In this document: in pieces, positions 1 through 7,757 of the stretch
Numbering within the stretch: the stretch's first letter is position 1
How the letters are laid out: each line of letters starts with the position of its first letter
The notes under the pieces: generated by a model
Database searches by the model: none
What the model was told of the DNA's origin: nothing
The model's input: only the letters and a program-made list of their open reading frames with translations
Program-made: the position numbers and the translations under genes
Assembly: GCF_004402235.1 (NCBI RefSeq)
Contig: NZ_SOFS01000005.1
Coordinates: 1 to 64,000, forward strand
Origin: Cryobacterium glucosi
GTDB taxonomy: Bacteria; Actinomycetota; Actinomycetes; Actinomycetales; Microbacteriaceae
DNA: 64,000 bases
Direction: 5' to 3'

Positions 1-553
1 GCACTTCCGCGTCGGGCACGAGGACCTCCTCGAACACGGCCCGGGCCCGGGCGGCCGCTTCCGGGTCATCATCGACTCGGATGCCCCAGGCCTGCTCCAT
101 GATCACCTGCGCGTGCCGGTAACTGATCGCCCCGGAGGCCAGGGCCTCCCGGGTCACGGGGAGGTCTTCGGCGAGTGTCCGGCTGGCTTCGATCAGGGTC
201 TCCGCCGTCCGCCGCGGGAGCCGCAGCAGAGCGCCGACCTCGCACGTGAACTCCTCCTTCGTGGCCTCCTCCGGCGACCACGGCATTCGCGGCCCGCCGG
301 CGCGTTCTGCGGCCTCCGCCCGGGCCCGGCCCACGTCCGCGAGCACCCGTTGCGCCGCATAGATCGCGGCCGCCCGCTTCGCGGCGGCCCGGTTCATCTC
401 CCGGTCCGCCTCCCGGATCGCGTCATAGAAATCGGCGAGGGACGGCTCCACCAGGCTGAGATGCCGGGGGTTGAGGTACGAGTCGGGAGGGATCCCGGGC
501 GGGGGTTCCGCCGTGCTTTCCGAACGAATAGTTGAGGGTTCTTCAGCTGTCAT
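1..553 (-). CDS. DUF222/HNH endonuclease family protein (partial, 3' end outside window)
   Basis: The minus strand is open from an ATG at 553 to the window edge, giving 184 codons; the C-terminus is cut off. The visible part has a Pro-rich start, then a charged helical segment with [20 protein letters not shown], then the block [16 protein letters not shown] followed by [14 protein letters not shown]. That arrangement is typical of the DUF222 (13E12-like) domain of actinobacterial proteins that end in an HNH nuclease motif. The HNH motif itself would lie outside the window and is not seen. These proteins occur in many copies in Microbacteriaceae, and their cellular role is not established. 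No Shine-Dalgarno sequence is obvious before the start. Confidence 0.8.
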   Translation of the reverse strand, partial: MTAEEPSTIRSESTAEPPPGIPPDSYLNPRHLSLVEPSLADFYDAIREADREMNRAAAKRAAAIYAAQRVLADVGRARAEAAERAGGPRMPWSPEEATKEEFTCEVGALLRLPRRTAETLIEASRTLAEDLPVTREALASGAISYRHAQVIMEQAWGIRVDDDPEAAARARAVFEEVLVPDAEV

Positions 554-654
554 ACCGGTCACTCTACGGACCACCACCGACATTCCCGGGGCATCCGCCA
601 CCCCACAAGCCACCTGTGGAATACCCGGTCAAAGAAGATTTCTGTGGACAACTT

Positions 655-1304
655 CTCCCCAAGGCCCTCCAGCCACACCGGGAGGAGGTCGCGATGACCG
701 GCGACGGGGTCGACGACGCGCCCGCGCTTCGTCGAGCGGACGTCGGACTGGCAAGGGGGATCAAGGGCACGAAGCGACGAAGGAAGCGGCAGGCATCGTG
801 CTCGCCGACGACAACTTCGCCACCATCCAGAGTGCAGTTCACGAAGGCCGTCGCATCCGCGACAACCTGCAGAAATCCATCGTCTTCATTCTGCCCACGA
901 CCGCAGCCGAGTCTCTGGTGCTCCTGCTCGCCGTGCTGTTCGGATTCGCGCTGCCGCTCCAACCGACGCAGATCCTGTGGGTCAACCTGATCACGGCCGC
1001 GACCGTCGGGGTGTTCTTCCTCGAGCAGGGAATCGGGTCCACCACCGTGGAAGCGCAGACCGCGGCCGCGACCATGCCCACCTTCAGCCGGCTCGCGTTC
1101 CTGTTCACTTCCCGGTTCCTCCGGGCGTCGAGCCTCACCCTCTGCACGCCATTCATGAACCTCTGGTTCAGCTCGACGCCGATCGGGGTTCGCGAATGGG
1201 CGTACACGCTGGGACTTTCCGCCGTCATCTTCCTGCTCGTGGAAGTGAACAAGGCGATCGGACGGGCGCGCGCGGGCCGGGCCTCGCGGGTCGCTGTCCC
1301 GTGA
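655..1304 (+). pseudogene. Decayed C-terminal remnant of a cation-transporting P-type ATPase
   Basis: Frame 1 encodes the P-type ATPase hinge motif [20 protein letters not shown] from 694. After ggcacg at about 771 the homology continues in another frame ([19 protein letters not shown]). A single missing G explains the shift. The first ~600 residues, including the phosphorylation site, are absent. After the transmembrane segment [10 protein letters not shown] the text jumps to FFLEQGIGSTTVEAQT and later to CTPFMNLWFSSTPIG, which looks like two internal deletions of the membrane domain. The DN of the hinge motif is also changed to DD. This is therefore a dead fragment of the PMCA/SERCA-like bacterial group, unrelated by position to the intact Mg2+ ATPase at 12.9 kb. 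Confidence 0.85.
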
Positions 1305-1462
1305 CCGGCTGCTGAGCGCACTGCGGCATAATCAGGAACACGGAGACGCGGGTGTGCAAGAAGCGCCACCACGCACCGCGTCCTGATCGGTCGCAGGGGT
1401 GGGGCCGGCAGGTGCGGTAGCCAGGTCTACGCCAGTCAGTCTTTTCATCGAGGGGGATGTCC

Positions 1463-1882
1463 ATGGCAATTCGAATCACGAGCACGTCAACGAAAATCGC
1501 CTACGTGACGAGCGGTGGCGTTCTCGTCATTCTCGGGTCGGCCCTGACGATCGGTCTCCCGGTGCCTGTTGCGTCCGTCGCGGCAGCCGTCCTTGCGCTG
1601 GTCCTGGTCGTCTTTGCTGCGAGAACCTTTCGCGCCGAGGACGAACCGGTCGAACAGAGGCGCCCGTGGTGGAAGATGACGGCGCACCGGACATCCGGTG
1701 TCGTGTTTGCACTCCTGTTCGGTTCCCAGGCGATCTACGTGCTTATCGCTTTTGTCAGTCGGCCGGAATCGGGGGGCCTGATGGTTCCACTGGTCACGAA
1801 CATCTTGATCGCGATGATGTTCGCTTTCTCGTCGATGCGGCTGGGAACGACATCACCCGCGACCGCGTCGCGTAACCAGTAA
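1463..1882 (+). CDS. Small four-helix membrane protein, unknown function
   Basis: A 139-residue protein with four likely membrane helices (about residues 11-31, 33-52, 77-98 and 106-125). A charged loop, RTFRAEDEPVEQRRPWWK, separates the two pairs. I start it at ATG 1463 because the GGGGG run at 1452-1456 directly abuts the earlier ATG at 1457 but sits six bases from 1463. I do not recognise a family. A CATAAT -10-like hexamer near 1326 could drive it with a long leader. It stands alone between the ATPase remnant and another small membrane protein. Confidence 0.7.
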   Translation: MAIRITSTSTKIAYVTSGGVLVILGSALTIGLPVPVASVAAAVLALVLVVFAARTFRAEDEPVEQRRPWWKMTAHRTSGVVFALLFGSQAIYVLIAFVSRPESGGLMVPLVTNILIAMMFAFSSMRLGTTSPATASRNQ

Positions 1883-2007
1883 GGCCACCTGCATCGGTAC
1901 CTGAGGCCGCCCGGTTCCTCGCCCACGTCGCCACTTTTCTTGAGTGAGACCACCCTGTCGCTGCGCACAATGGCATACACTCATCGAGGGGAACCAAACA
2001 AACGGGG

Positions 2008-2024
2008 AAACCGGTTTTTTATTG
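2008..2024 (+). terminator. Possible weak terminator after the 1463 gene
   Basis: An AAACGGG-GAAA-CCGGTTT hairpin, with one G-G mismatch and a GNRA-type loop, starts at about 2000 and runs into a six-T tract. The surrounding 1883-2148 gap holds no recognisable gene. Placement downstream of the 1463 gene fits a terminator, but the stem is weak. Confidence 0.35.
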
Positions 2025-2079
2025 GATGGCATCGGCGTTCGCTGAAAGGCGCATCGCCGGCGTCTGTGCCGTCGGGGGT

Positions 2080-2127
2080 CGGTGAGCACGGAGTCGAACT
2101 CGCGTTCGGCCGGTGCCGCGCTCACCG
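2080..2127 (+). promoter_or_regulatory. Structured leader candidate upstream of small membrane protein
   Basis: CGGTGAGC at 2080-2087 pairs perfectly with GCTCACCG at 2120-2127, and an inner CGAAC-TCGC-GTTCG hairpin lies between them. The structure ends 12 bases before the GGGGGG ribosome-binding run of the next gene. It could act as a cis-regulatory leader. On the minus strand it would be preceded by T's, so it is not a plus-strand terminator. Confidence 0.35.
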
Positions 2128-2148
2128 AAAAAACATCTGGGGGGAAGT

Positions 2149-2352
2149 TTGAAACAATCAACTCGCGCGCAGCTGGTGGACATTTCAACAGCACTCGTCA
2201 TCGCCGGTTGCGTATTCGTGCCGCTCTTCTGGCTCGGCTACGCAGTGGGGCCGATTCTCGGTATTTCGGTGTTGTTGGCCATCGGTGTCCTGATGATTCG
2301 GTCGGCGCTCAGATCGGAACCCAACCCAGAGGCGCTGATCGAGCCGGAGTGA
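2149..2352 (+). CDS. Small two-helix membrane protein, unknown function
   Basis: A 67-residue product if it starts at TTG 2149, which lies about five bases after a strong GGGGGG run at 2139-2144. An in-frame upstream start at 2113 has no ribosome-binding site and lies inside the leader structure, so I rejected it. The protein has two membrane helices (about residues 10-30 and 33-50) joined by a tight GY-VGP turn, then a short charged tail with SALRSEPNPEALIEPE. No family was recognised. Its stop is 69 bp before the TetR gene, so the two may be co-transcribed. Confidence 0.6.
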   Translation: MKQSTRAQLVDISTALVIAGCVFVPLFWLGYAVGPILGISVLLAIGVLMIRSALRSEPNPEALIEPE

Positions 2353-2421
2353 GGGTGCCGGACGGGGATGCAGAGGTGCCGTCGGGTCCATGTTCGATGC
2401 GGAATCGCCAGGAGGCGCACC

Positions 2422-3063
2422 ATGACCGTGAAACAAGAGCGCGCCGTACTCACTCGCGAGAAGATTATCGCGGGGGCTGCGGACGTCTTCTATCGCCAGG
2501 GCTTCGGCGGGGCCACGCTCTCGGACATCACGGCCGCCGCCGGAGTGACCAAGGGCGCGCTGTACTTTCATTTCCAGTCCAAGGAGCACGTCGCCCTCGC
2601 CGTGATCGAAGCGGAACACGAGATCGCGACAGCTGCCGCGACGGCGATACTCGACACGACAACCGGGCCGCTTGAGTCGATGCTCAGGCTCTGCAGCGAT
2701 CTGGCCGGACGATTGACCACCGACCCCATCGTCCGTGCCGGCATCCGCCTCACAACCGAAACCTCGACTTTCGATCGGTCGATGGCGCGACCATACGAAG
2801 ATTGGCTTGCGACCTTCGAGGCACTGACTCTGGCCGCCACGGAGGCCGGCGAACTCCGCGCAGGCACCGACGCCGAGAAGCTGGCGCACTTCATCATTCC
2901 CGCTTTCACGGGGGTCCAGATGGTTTCTGATGTCTTCACCGAACGTGCCGACCTCCGTCGACGCGTACGGGAAATGTGGGAGATTCTCTTGCCCGCAATC
3001 GTGCCTCCCGAAAATCAGAATTCCATCGAGTGGATGCTGGAAGCGGCATTCCCGATTCGATAA
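2422..3063 (+). CDS. TetR regulator, gamma-butyrolactone receptor-like (ArpA/ScbR type)
   Basis: A 213-residue TetR-family repressor. The N-terminal helix-turn-helix contains TLSDITAAAGVTKGALYFHF, followed by SKEHVALAVIEAEH. This wording closely matches the A-factor/gamma-butyrolactone receptors of Streptomyces (ArpA, ScbR), as does the C-terminal MWEILLPAI segment. Such proteins release DNA on binding a diffusible butanolide. The start at 2422 has an AGGAGG site seven bases upstream. No AfsA/ScbA-type synthase is in the window, so the ligand is unknown; it could also be a generic TetR of the same subgroup. The likely targets are itself and the small membrane genes upstream. Confidence 0.8.
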   Translation: MTVKQERAVLTREKIIAGAADVFYRQGFGGATLSDITAAAGVTKGALYFHFQSKEHVALAVIEAEHEIATAAATAILDTTTGPLESMLRLCSDLAGRLTTDPIVRAGIRLTTETSTFDRSMARPYEDWLATFEALTLAATEAGELRAGTDAEKLAHFIIPAFTGVQMVSDVFTERADLRRRVREMWEILLPAIVPPENQNSIEWMLEAAFPIR

Positions 3064-3257
3064 GGTCTCAGTCGTGAACCGACACGACGACTGCACTCCC
3101 GAGCACACTCCGGGGAACGCACGAGAGCGATTCCCGGTGCGCACGCCCACACCGTTGTCGGGGCCGGGACGGTGGCGGAGAGAGCCCGAGCGCTGCCTGC
3201 ATTCCTTTTCGACGCCGGAGGAGTACGTTGCGATCATGCAGCGGACGGGAGTGAATC

Positions 3258-4016
3258 GTGGTTGCGACCAGAATCGCGGGTATGACCCCGATGCCTGATC
3301 TGTTTGCCGTGGCTGCGGATGCACTGAACGCCCTGACCGGGCAGGAGGCGCGTCTGTACGAGCCGCTCCTGGCGGCGTTGCCCGTGGACGGGGCATCCGT
3401 CTCGACGTTCGGCGATATTCTTGCCGCTGAAACGATTTCGGCCAGTGACGCCCAGTCGTTTCGTCTCGACGAGTTGCAATTCGATCTTGGCGAGGGCCCC
3501 TGTTGGGACGCACTGCAGACCGCGGCTCCGGTCCTCGAGCCTGATATTCGCAAACGGCCGAACCGGACCTGGCCGGCCTTTTCGGAAGCGATCCTTGCAG
3601 ATGACCTCGGTGCGGTCTTTGCTTTTCCCCTGATCCTGGGGCCTTTGCGCATCGGTGCGATCGATCTGTATACCAACCGCCCCTATCGCCTCAGCTCGCA
3701 GAGCGTCCAGCAGATTTCGAGCCTTGCGACCGTGGTCAGTCGTCTGGTCCTCTCTCGAGCCATCAGACTGTCCCACACCGAGATCGAAAACGAGACCGAC
3801 AGTGCCACTCGCCAGAAATTCTCTCGTCGCGAGATCCATCAAGCCACCGGAATGGTCCTGGCTCAACTGAGAATTCCTGCCGCGGATGCCCTCCTCGTCA
3901 TGCAGGGCCATGCTTTTGCGGCTGGCCGGTCAATGGCCGAGATTGCGGCAGAAATCATTGACCGCCGATTGAGTTTCGCGGTAATCGAGAGCCAGATCGA
4001 AGGGTCCCATGATTGA
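3258..4016 (+). CDS. GAF-ANTAR domain RNA-binding regulator (first of a pair)
   Basis: A 252-residue protein. A GAF sensory domain spans about residues 25-165 (LDELQFDLGEGPCWDAL, then AVFAFPLILGPLRIGAIDLY). A C-terminal ANTAR three-helix domain spans about 190-245 (RREIHQATGMVLAQL, then ALLVMQGHAFAAGRSMAEIA). ANTAR domains bind paired RNA stem-loops and act as antiterminators. I chose GTG 3258 because GGGAG lies six bases upstream; an ATG at 3282 is an alternative. Its stop overlaps the start of the next gene by 8 bp. The 194-bp gap before it holds no gene I can support. Confidence 0.85.
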   Translation: MVATRIAGMTPMPDLFAVAADALNALTGQEARLYEPLLAALPVDGASVSTFGDILAAETISASDAQSFRLDELQFDLGEGPCWDALQTAAPVLEPDIRKRPNRTWPAFSEAILADDLGAVFAFPLILGPLRIGAIDLYTNRPYRLSSQSVQQISSLATVVSRLVLSRAIRLSHTEIENETDSATRQKFSRREIHQATGMVLAQLRIPAADALLVMQGHAFAAGRSMAEIAAEIIDRRLSFAVIESQIEGSHD

Positions 4017-4722
4017 TGGAACGAGAGAGGACCGTTTAATCGACACGTTCGCGACCCTTGCCGACACGCTTGTGGCCGACTACGACGTGGTGGATCTCCT
4101 GCAGACCCTGGTCGAGAGTTGCACTGATCTCTTCGATATTGCGGCCGCTGGAATTCTTCTGGCCGACGCCGATGGCGAATTGGAAGTTGTCGCTTCGACG
4201 AGCGAGGCCAGCAGACTTGTCGAGGTCATGCAACTGAGCGCTCGGGCGGGCCCCTGCGTGGAATGCTTTGTCACCGGTGCCGTCGTATCCCTGACGGACG
4301 TAGAGGAGAGTCCGCCCGCGTGGCAGCGTTTTCGGGACAGCGCACGCGAGCAGGGTTTTGCCGCGGTCTTCGCCATACCGTTGCGGCTGCGGGAGACGAC
4401 AATCGGTGCCCTCAACCTGCTGTCGAATGTTCCGGGTGCACTTCGCCAGCAGGACGTGCGGGCCTCCCAGGCGCTGGCCGACGTTGCCACGATCGGAATC
4501 CTGCAGGAGCGTACGCTCCGGGAAAGCATGTCGGTCCGGGAACAGCTGACAAACGCGTTGACCTCCCGGGTGGTCATTGAGCAGGCCAAGGGCGTACTTG
4601 CGCACTCCCGAGGCGTGTCGATGGAGGAAGCGTTCACCCTGCTGAGGACGTATGCCCGGGCAAACCGCCTGCTACTCTCAAGCGTCGCCCAAGGTCTTGT
4701 CGAACAAACACTCGTGATCTGA
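4009..4722 (+). CDS. GAF-ANTAR domain RNA-binding regulator (second of a pair)
   Basis: A 237-residue protein with the same plan as its neighbour: a GAF domain at about residues 20-165 (LFDIAAAGILLADADGELEV, then GPCVECFVTGAVV) and a C-terminal ANTAR domain at about 180-235 (SRVVIEQAKGVLAHSRGVSM). The ATG at 4009 lies inside the end of the upstream gene, so the two are very likely translationally coupled. The conserved VIEQAKG start of the ANTAR helix is better preserved here than in the first protein. The pair may form a heterodimer or sense two inputs. The RNA target is not identifiable by eye. Confidence 0.87.
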   Translation: MIDGTREDRLIDTFATLADTLVADYDVVDLLQTLVESCTDLFDIAAAGILLADADGELEVVASTSEASRLVEVMQLSARAGPCVECFVTGAVVSLTDVEESPPAWQRFRDSAREQGFAAVFAIPLRLRETTIGALNLLSNVPGALRQQDVRASQALADVATIGILQERTLRESMSVREQLTNALTSRVVIEQAKGVLAHSRGVSMEEAFTLLRTYARANRLLLSSVAQGLVEQTLVI

Positions 4723-4768
4723 GCGGGCATCCCGCCGACCGTCTGCACGCTGAACCACAAGGAGAGGG

Positions 4769-5161
4769 ATGTCCATGGACTTCGAGCAGGTCATTTCGGC
4801 CGGCGTGCAGGTCGTCGAGGCTGCCGGTGCAATCATCATGGTGCTCGGTGGGGCCCTGGCTTTCGCGGTCGCCCTTCCGCGCGTGCTGCGGAGCTCCACC
4901 CGTGCCCAGGCGTACGTGGGCCTCCGTCGTGACCTGGGCCGGGCCATCCTCCTCGGCCTCGAGGTCCTGATCGTGGCCGACATCATCCGGACCATCCTCG
5001 TCGAACCGACCGTCCAAAGCGTCGTCGTCCTCGCCGTGATCGTCGTGATCCGCGTTGTGTTGAGCTTCTCGCTCGAAGTCGAAATGGACGGGGTATGGCC
5101 GTGGTCACGCTGGCGGGTCGATCCCGTCTCCCCGGTCACCCCGCAGCCGCCTGCTCAGTAG
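4769..5161 (+). CDS. DUF1622 family membrane protein
   Basis: A 130-residue protein with three hydrophobic helices (about residues 18-38, 58-78 and 82-100) and the typical DUF1622 wording: LRRDLGRAILLGLEVLIVAD, then IIRTILVEPT. The family is uncharacterised. AAGGAG at 4759-4764 lies four bases from ATG 4769 and ten from ATG 4775; both starts are plausible and differ by two residues. The Pro-rich tail ends at a stop just before a convergent terminator. It sits 46 bp after the GAF-ANTAR pair and may share its transcript. Confidence 0.8.
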   Translation: MSMDFEQVISAGVQVVEAAGAIIMVLGGALAFAVALPRVLRSSTRAQAYVGLRRDLGRAILLGLEVLIVADIIRTILVEPTVQSVVVLAVIVVIRVVLSFSLEVEMDGVWPWSRWRVDPVSPVTPQPPAQ

Positions 5162-5200
5162 CCTGCGTCGTAGCCCCGTGGCGGTCGGGTCACGAACACG

Positions 5201-5223
5201 CCACGCCACACCAGGTGGCGTGG
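5201..5223. terminator. Bidirectional terminator hairpin between convergent genes
   Basis: CCACGCCAC at 5201-5209 pairs perfectly with GTGGCGTGG at 5215-5223 around a five-base loop. It lies between the stops of the DUF1622 gene and the GAP-family gene, which face each other. There is no long T tract. Confidence 0.65.
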
Positions 5224-5228
5224 CTGCT

Positions 5229-5891
5229 TCAGACCCGGGTCATGCCGTCGCCCAGGATCAGGGCACCGAGCATCAGGGCCACGACAACCGTGACGGTCTG
5301 GGACGGATTGATGATGCGCTTCTTGAGCGCCACGAGGGGTTTGATCATCGTCTGCGGGGACGCCAGCGTGAGGATCACAGGGACCGCGACACTGGACACC
5401 CCGATGACCGTGTAGACGAGGATGCAGATCACCAATTCGGCAAGCGGGAGCGCGTGCGCGCTGAGGGCGAGCCCCGCTGCAGTGCCGAGAACGAGGGCCT
5501 TCGGCCGGATATTGAGCACAAGTCCGACCCCGGCGCAGGACACGGGCCCGAGGGTCGCGATCCGGTTGAGCCAGGCGGGTTCGGCCAGCCGGGGAGGGGA
5601 CGGATGCAGGAGTTTCCACACGCCGGACCCGATCAGCACGGCGCCGAGAACGATCTCCGTCCAGCCGATGGCCGGCTGGAGGGCAGTCATGTCGGCCGGG
5701 GGAAGCCAGGTCAGTGTGGCCGTGAACACGGCCGTGACGACGATGAGCCCGACGATCCAGCCCGCGAGGAAGGCGGGGGCCGACCAGCGCTGTTTCGGAG
5801 ACAGAAGCAGCAGCACCGTCACGAGGAGCGGGGTGGTGCTGAGCGCGACGGCGAGTGCAAGCGGGAGCAACCGTCCGATTGTGGCGAGCAT
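5229..5891 (-). CDS. GAP family (Sap/SfLAP-type) membrane protein
   Basis: A 220-residue protein of six hydrophobic segments. It starts MLATIGRLLPLALAVALS and has the internal block LNIRPKALVLGTAAGLALS, which is characteristic of the GAP/SfLAP (sulfolipid or peptidoglycolipid addressing) family. Mycobacterial relatives help move surface glycolipids; related LysE-like proteins are exporters. The substrate here cannot be read. It starts nine bases after the stop of the AI-2E-type gene, in the same direction, so the two probably form an operon. Confidence 0.8.
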   Translation of the reverse strand: MLATIGRLLPLALAVALSTTPLLVTVLLLLSPKQRWSAPAFLAGWIVGLIVVTAVFTATLTWLPPADMTALQPAIGWTEIVLGAVLIGSGVWKLLHPSPPRLAEPAWLNRIATLGPVSCAGVGLVLNIRPKALVLGTAAGLALSAHALPLAELVICILVYTVIGVSSVAVPVILTLASPQTMIKPLVALKKRIINPSQTVTVVVALMLGALILGDGMTRV

Positions 5892-5900
5892 GGGAGCGCC

Positions 5901-7073
5901 TCACCCCTCGTGCCCGGGCTCCGGCGCTTGCGTGGCTGTCGGGCGGGGAGATGAGGGTGGCTTCGCTTTCCGCGCATTCTTGCCTGCGACATCGGCCGCC
6001 TTCAGGAGACGTCGGGTCTCGACTGTCGGGCCGAATGCCGGCCTGACCCACGCGACGTCGGGATCGGAGTCGACGAGGAACGTTCGGGCGAGCAGGGTGA
6101 GGGGGATAGCGAGGATGGCGCCGATGGGCCCGATCACGACGGCCCAGAACAGCACGGAGAAGAAGGTGATGGTCTGGTTGAGGGAGACGGCGCTGCCGAC
6201 GGCCTTGGGCTGGATGATTGACTGCACGCCGCCGTTGATCACGCCGTAGACGATGATCACGGCGATCACGGTCGGCCAGCCGCCGACAAGATAGCCGAAC
6301 ACGACGGGCGGGGTGATGGCGAAGAAATAACCGATGTTGGGGATGAAACTGCAGAGGAAAGCCAGGAGCCCCCAGAGCAGGGCGGCGGGCACCTGGAGGA
6401 TCCACAGCGCGATGGTGTTGAGAAATCCCTGCACCAACCCGAGCACGGTCGTGACGATCATGTAGCGGCGAACGTTCGCGGCGAAGACCTTGAGGGCATC
6501 GACGAGGCCCGGCCGGCGCTGGCTCAACTGCCCGAGAATGGTGTGCGCATAGGAAGCGTCCGAGGACATCAGGATCAGCATGGTCAGGACGATGACCAGG
6601 AAGCCGACGATGCCGAAGAAGCTGCCGAGGAAACCGCTGAGGTAGGGGACGAACCGGCTGGGCGTGAAGCCTTCCGTCATCGCCTGGATCTGCGAGTCGC
6701 CGATGCCGATCGTGTTGAGAAACTCGCCAAGGGAGACGCCGAGATCGTGGATCTCCGCGGCATAGCCAGGCAGCATCGAGACGAATTGGGAGATGGCCAC
6801 GATGACGACATAGAAGAAGCCGGACAGCAGCGCGAAGACGACGAGGATCACCGAGCCGGTCGCGAGGCCGTGCGGCACGCCGCGCTTCTCCAGGCGTACC
6901 CGGACAGGATGAGCGCAGATGGACAGCACAAGAGTGAGCAGGACCGGCGCCAGAATGCCGCGGATGCTGCTCATCCCGATCGCCGTGATCGTGGCGGCTG
7001 CGAGGCCGACCAGGAGCAGCGTCCCGCGGGGATACCGGGGCAGGGGTGTGGGATCGGGTCCGACGATGCTCAT
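5901..7073 (-). CDS. AI-2E family transporter-like permease
   Basis: A 390-residue membrane protein of the AI-2E (TqsA/YdiK/PerM) family. Two N-terminal helices (TLLLVGLAAATITAIG, then ILAPVLLTLVLSICAHP) are followed by a soluble region and then a C-terminal membrane block. The block has the family signature FLCSFIPNIGYFFAITPPVV and a GVINGGVQSIIQPKAVG segment. Members export small molecules or act as Na+/H+ antiporters. I start it at ATG 7073, where the family homology begins; a longer open frame upstream is Arg/Pro-rich and not family-like. The C-terminus is Lys/Pro-rich. Confidence 0.88.
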   Translation of the reverse strand: MSIVGPDPTPLPRYPRGTLLLVGLAAATITAIGMSSIRGILAPVLLTLVLSICAHPVRVRLEKRGVPHGLATGSVILVVFALLSGFFYVVIVAISQFVSMLPGYAAEIHDLGVSLGEFLNTIGIGDSQIQAMTEGFTPSRFVPYLSGFLGSFFGIVGFLVIVLTMLILMSSDASYAHTILGQLSQRRPGLVDALKVFAANVRRYMIVTTVLGLVQGFLNTIALWILQVPAALLWGLLAFLCSFIPNIGYFFAITPPVVFGYLVGGWPTVIAVIIVYGVINGGVQSIIQPKAVGSAVSLNQTITFFSVLFWAVVIGPIGAILAIPLTLLARTFLVDSDPDVAWVRPAFGPTVETRRLLKAADVAGKNARKAKPPSSPRPTATQAPEPGHEG

Positions 7074-7237
7074 ACTTGTCCCGCCATCCTCTTCGATGGG
7101 TTGTCCATCGAGTGGCTCCGCCAACGATTCATTGGGAAACGTAGTCCCATTTCGTGCGCCCAGCGTCGTTTCCGCGTTTCTCCGCTTCGGCGCCTCGAAG
7201 CTAGTCTGAGAGGAACAAACCAGAGCGGGGGAGACGG

Positions 7238-7750
7238 ATGCTGTCAGGCGAGCTGTTGAGTGAGGCCTATGGCCGGGTCGGCGGCGTGGTGCGTTCGGTG
7301 TTGCGGCAGGCCGGACCGGCCCTGCTCGAATACCGGGCGGACCCGGAGGCGAATTCGATCGCCTGGCTGGTCTGGCACCTGACACGGGTGCAGGACGGAC
7401 ATGTCTCCGAACTTCTCGGCGAGGACGAGGTCTGGATCAGCGGCGGCTGGGCCGCGAAATTCGACCTGCCCTTCTCCGACTCCGAGACCGGATACGGCCA
7501 GACCGCGGAACAGGTCGGCGGCGTCCGTGCCAGTGCCGAGCTGCTCGGCGGTTACTTCGACGCCGTGCACAGCCGGACCCTCGCCTATCTTCCGACGCTG
7601 ACCCTCGAGGACCTCGACCGGATCGTCGACACCTCGTGGAACCCGCCCGTGACCCTCGGAGCCCGGTTGGTGAGCGTGCTGGCCGACGACCTGCAGCACG
7701 CGGGCCAGGCCGCGTTCGTGCGGGGCCTGGCGGTCCGTTCCGGGGACTGA
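7238..7750 (+). CDS. DinB-like mycothiol transferase (DUF664 type)
   Basis: A 170-residue four-helix protein. NSIAWLVWHLTRVQDGHVSELLG carries the first metal-type His (H47), and ADDLQHAGQAAF carries the last (H154). This is the DinB-superfamily pattern of actinobacterial mycothiol-dependent S-transferases, which conjugate mycothiol to electrophiles. Substrate and activity are inferred from the family only. It is divergent from the AI-2E-type gene. GGGGGA lies nine bases upstream of the ATG. The next gene starts seven bases after its stop. Confidence 0.8.
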   Translation: MLSGELLSEAYGRVGGVVRSVLRQAGPALLEYRADPEANSIAWLVWHLTRVQDGHVSELLGEDEVWISGGWAAKFDLPFSDSETGYGQTAEQVGGVRASAELLGGYFDAVHSRTLAYLPTLTLEDLDRIVDTSWNPPVTLGARLVSVLADDLQHAGQAAFVRGLAVRSGD

Positions 7751-7757
7751 CCCCGCC

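Noticed and set aside
600..655. DnaA-box-like tgtgga words near 616 and 643
   Set aside because: Neither matches TTATCCACA closely, and there is no dnaA, dnaN or AT-rich unwinding element nearby.
2185..3513. Long minus-strand frame across the TetR region
   Set aside because: It overlaps two supported plus-strand genes and reads as Arg-rich shadow sequence.
1454..4779. Shared start context GGGATGTCCATGG at 1454 and 4767
   Set aside because: Two copies of a ribosome-binding and start region can be alike by chance, and the proteins are unrelated.
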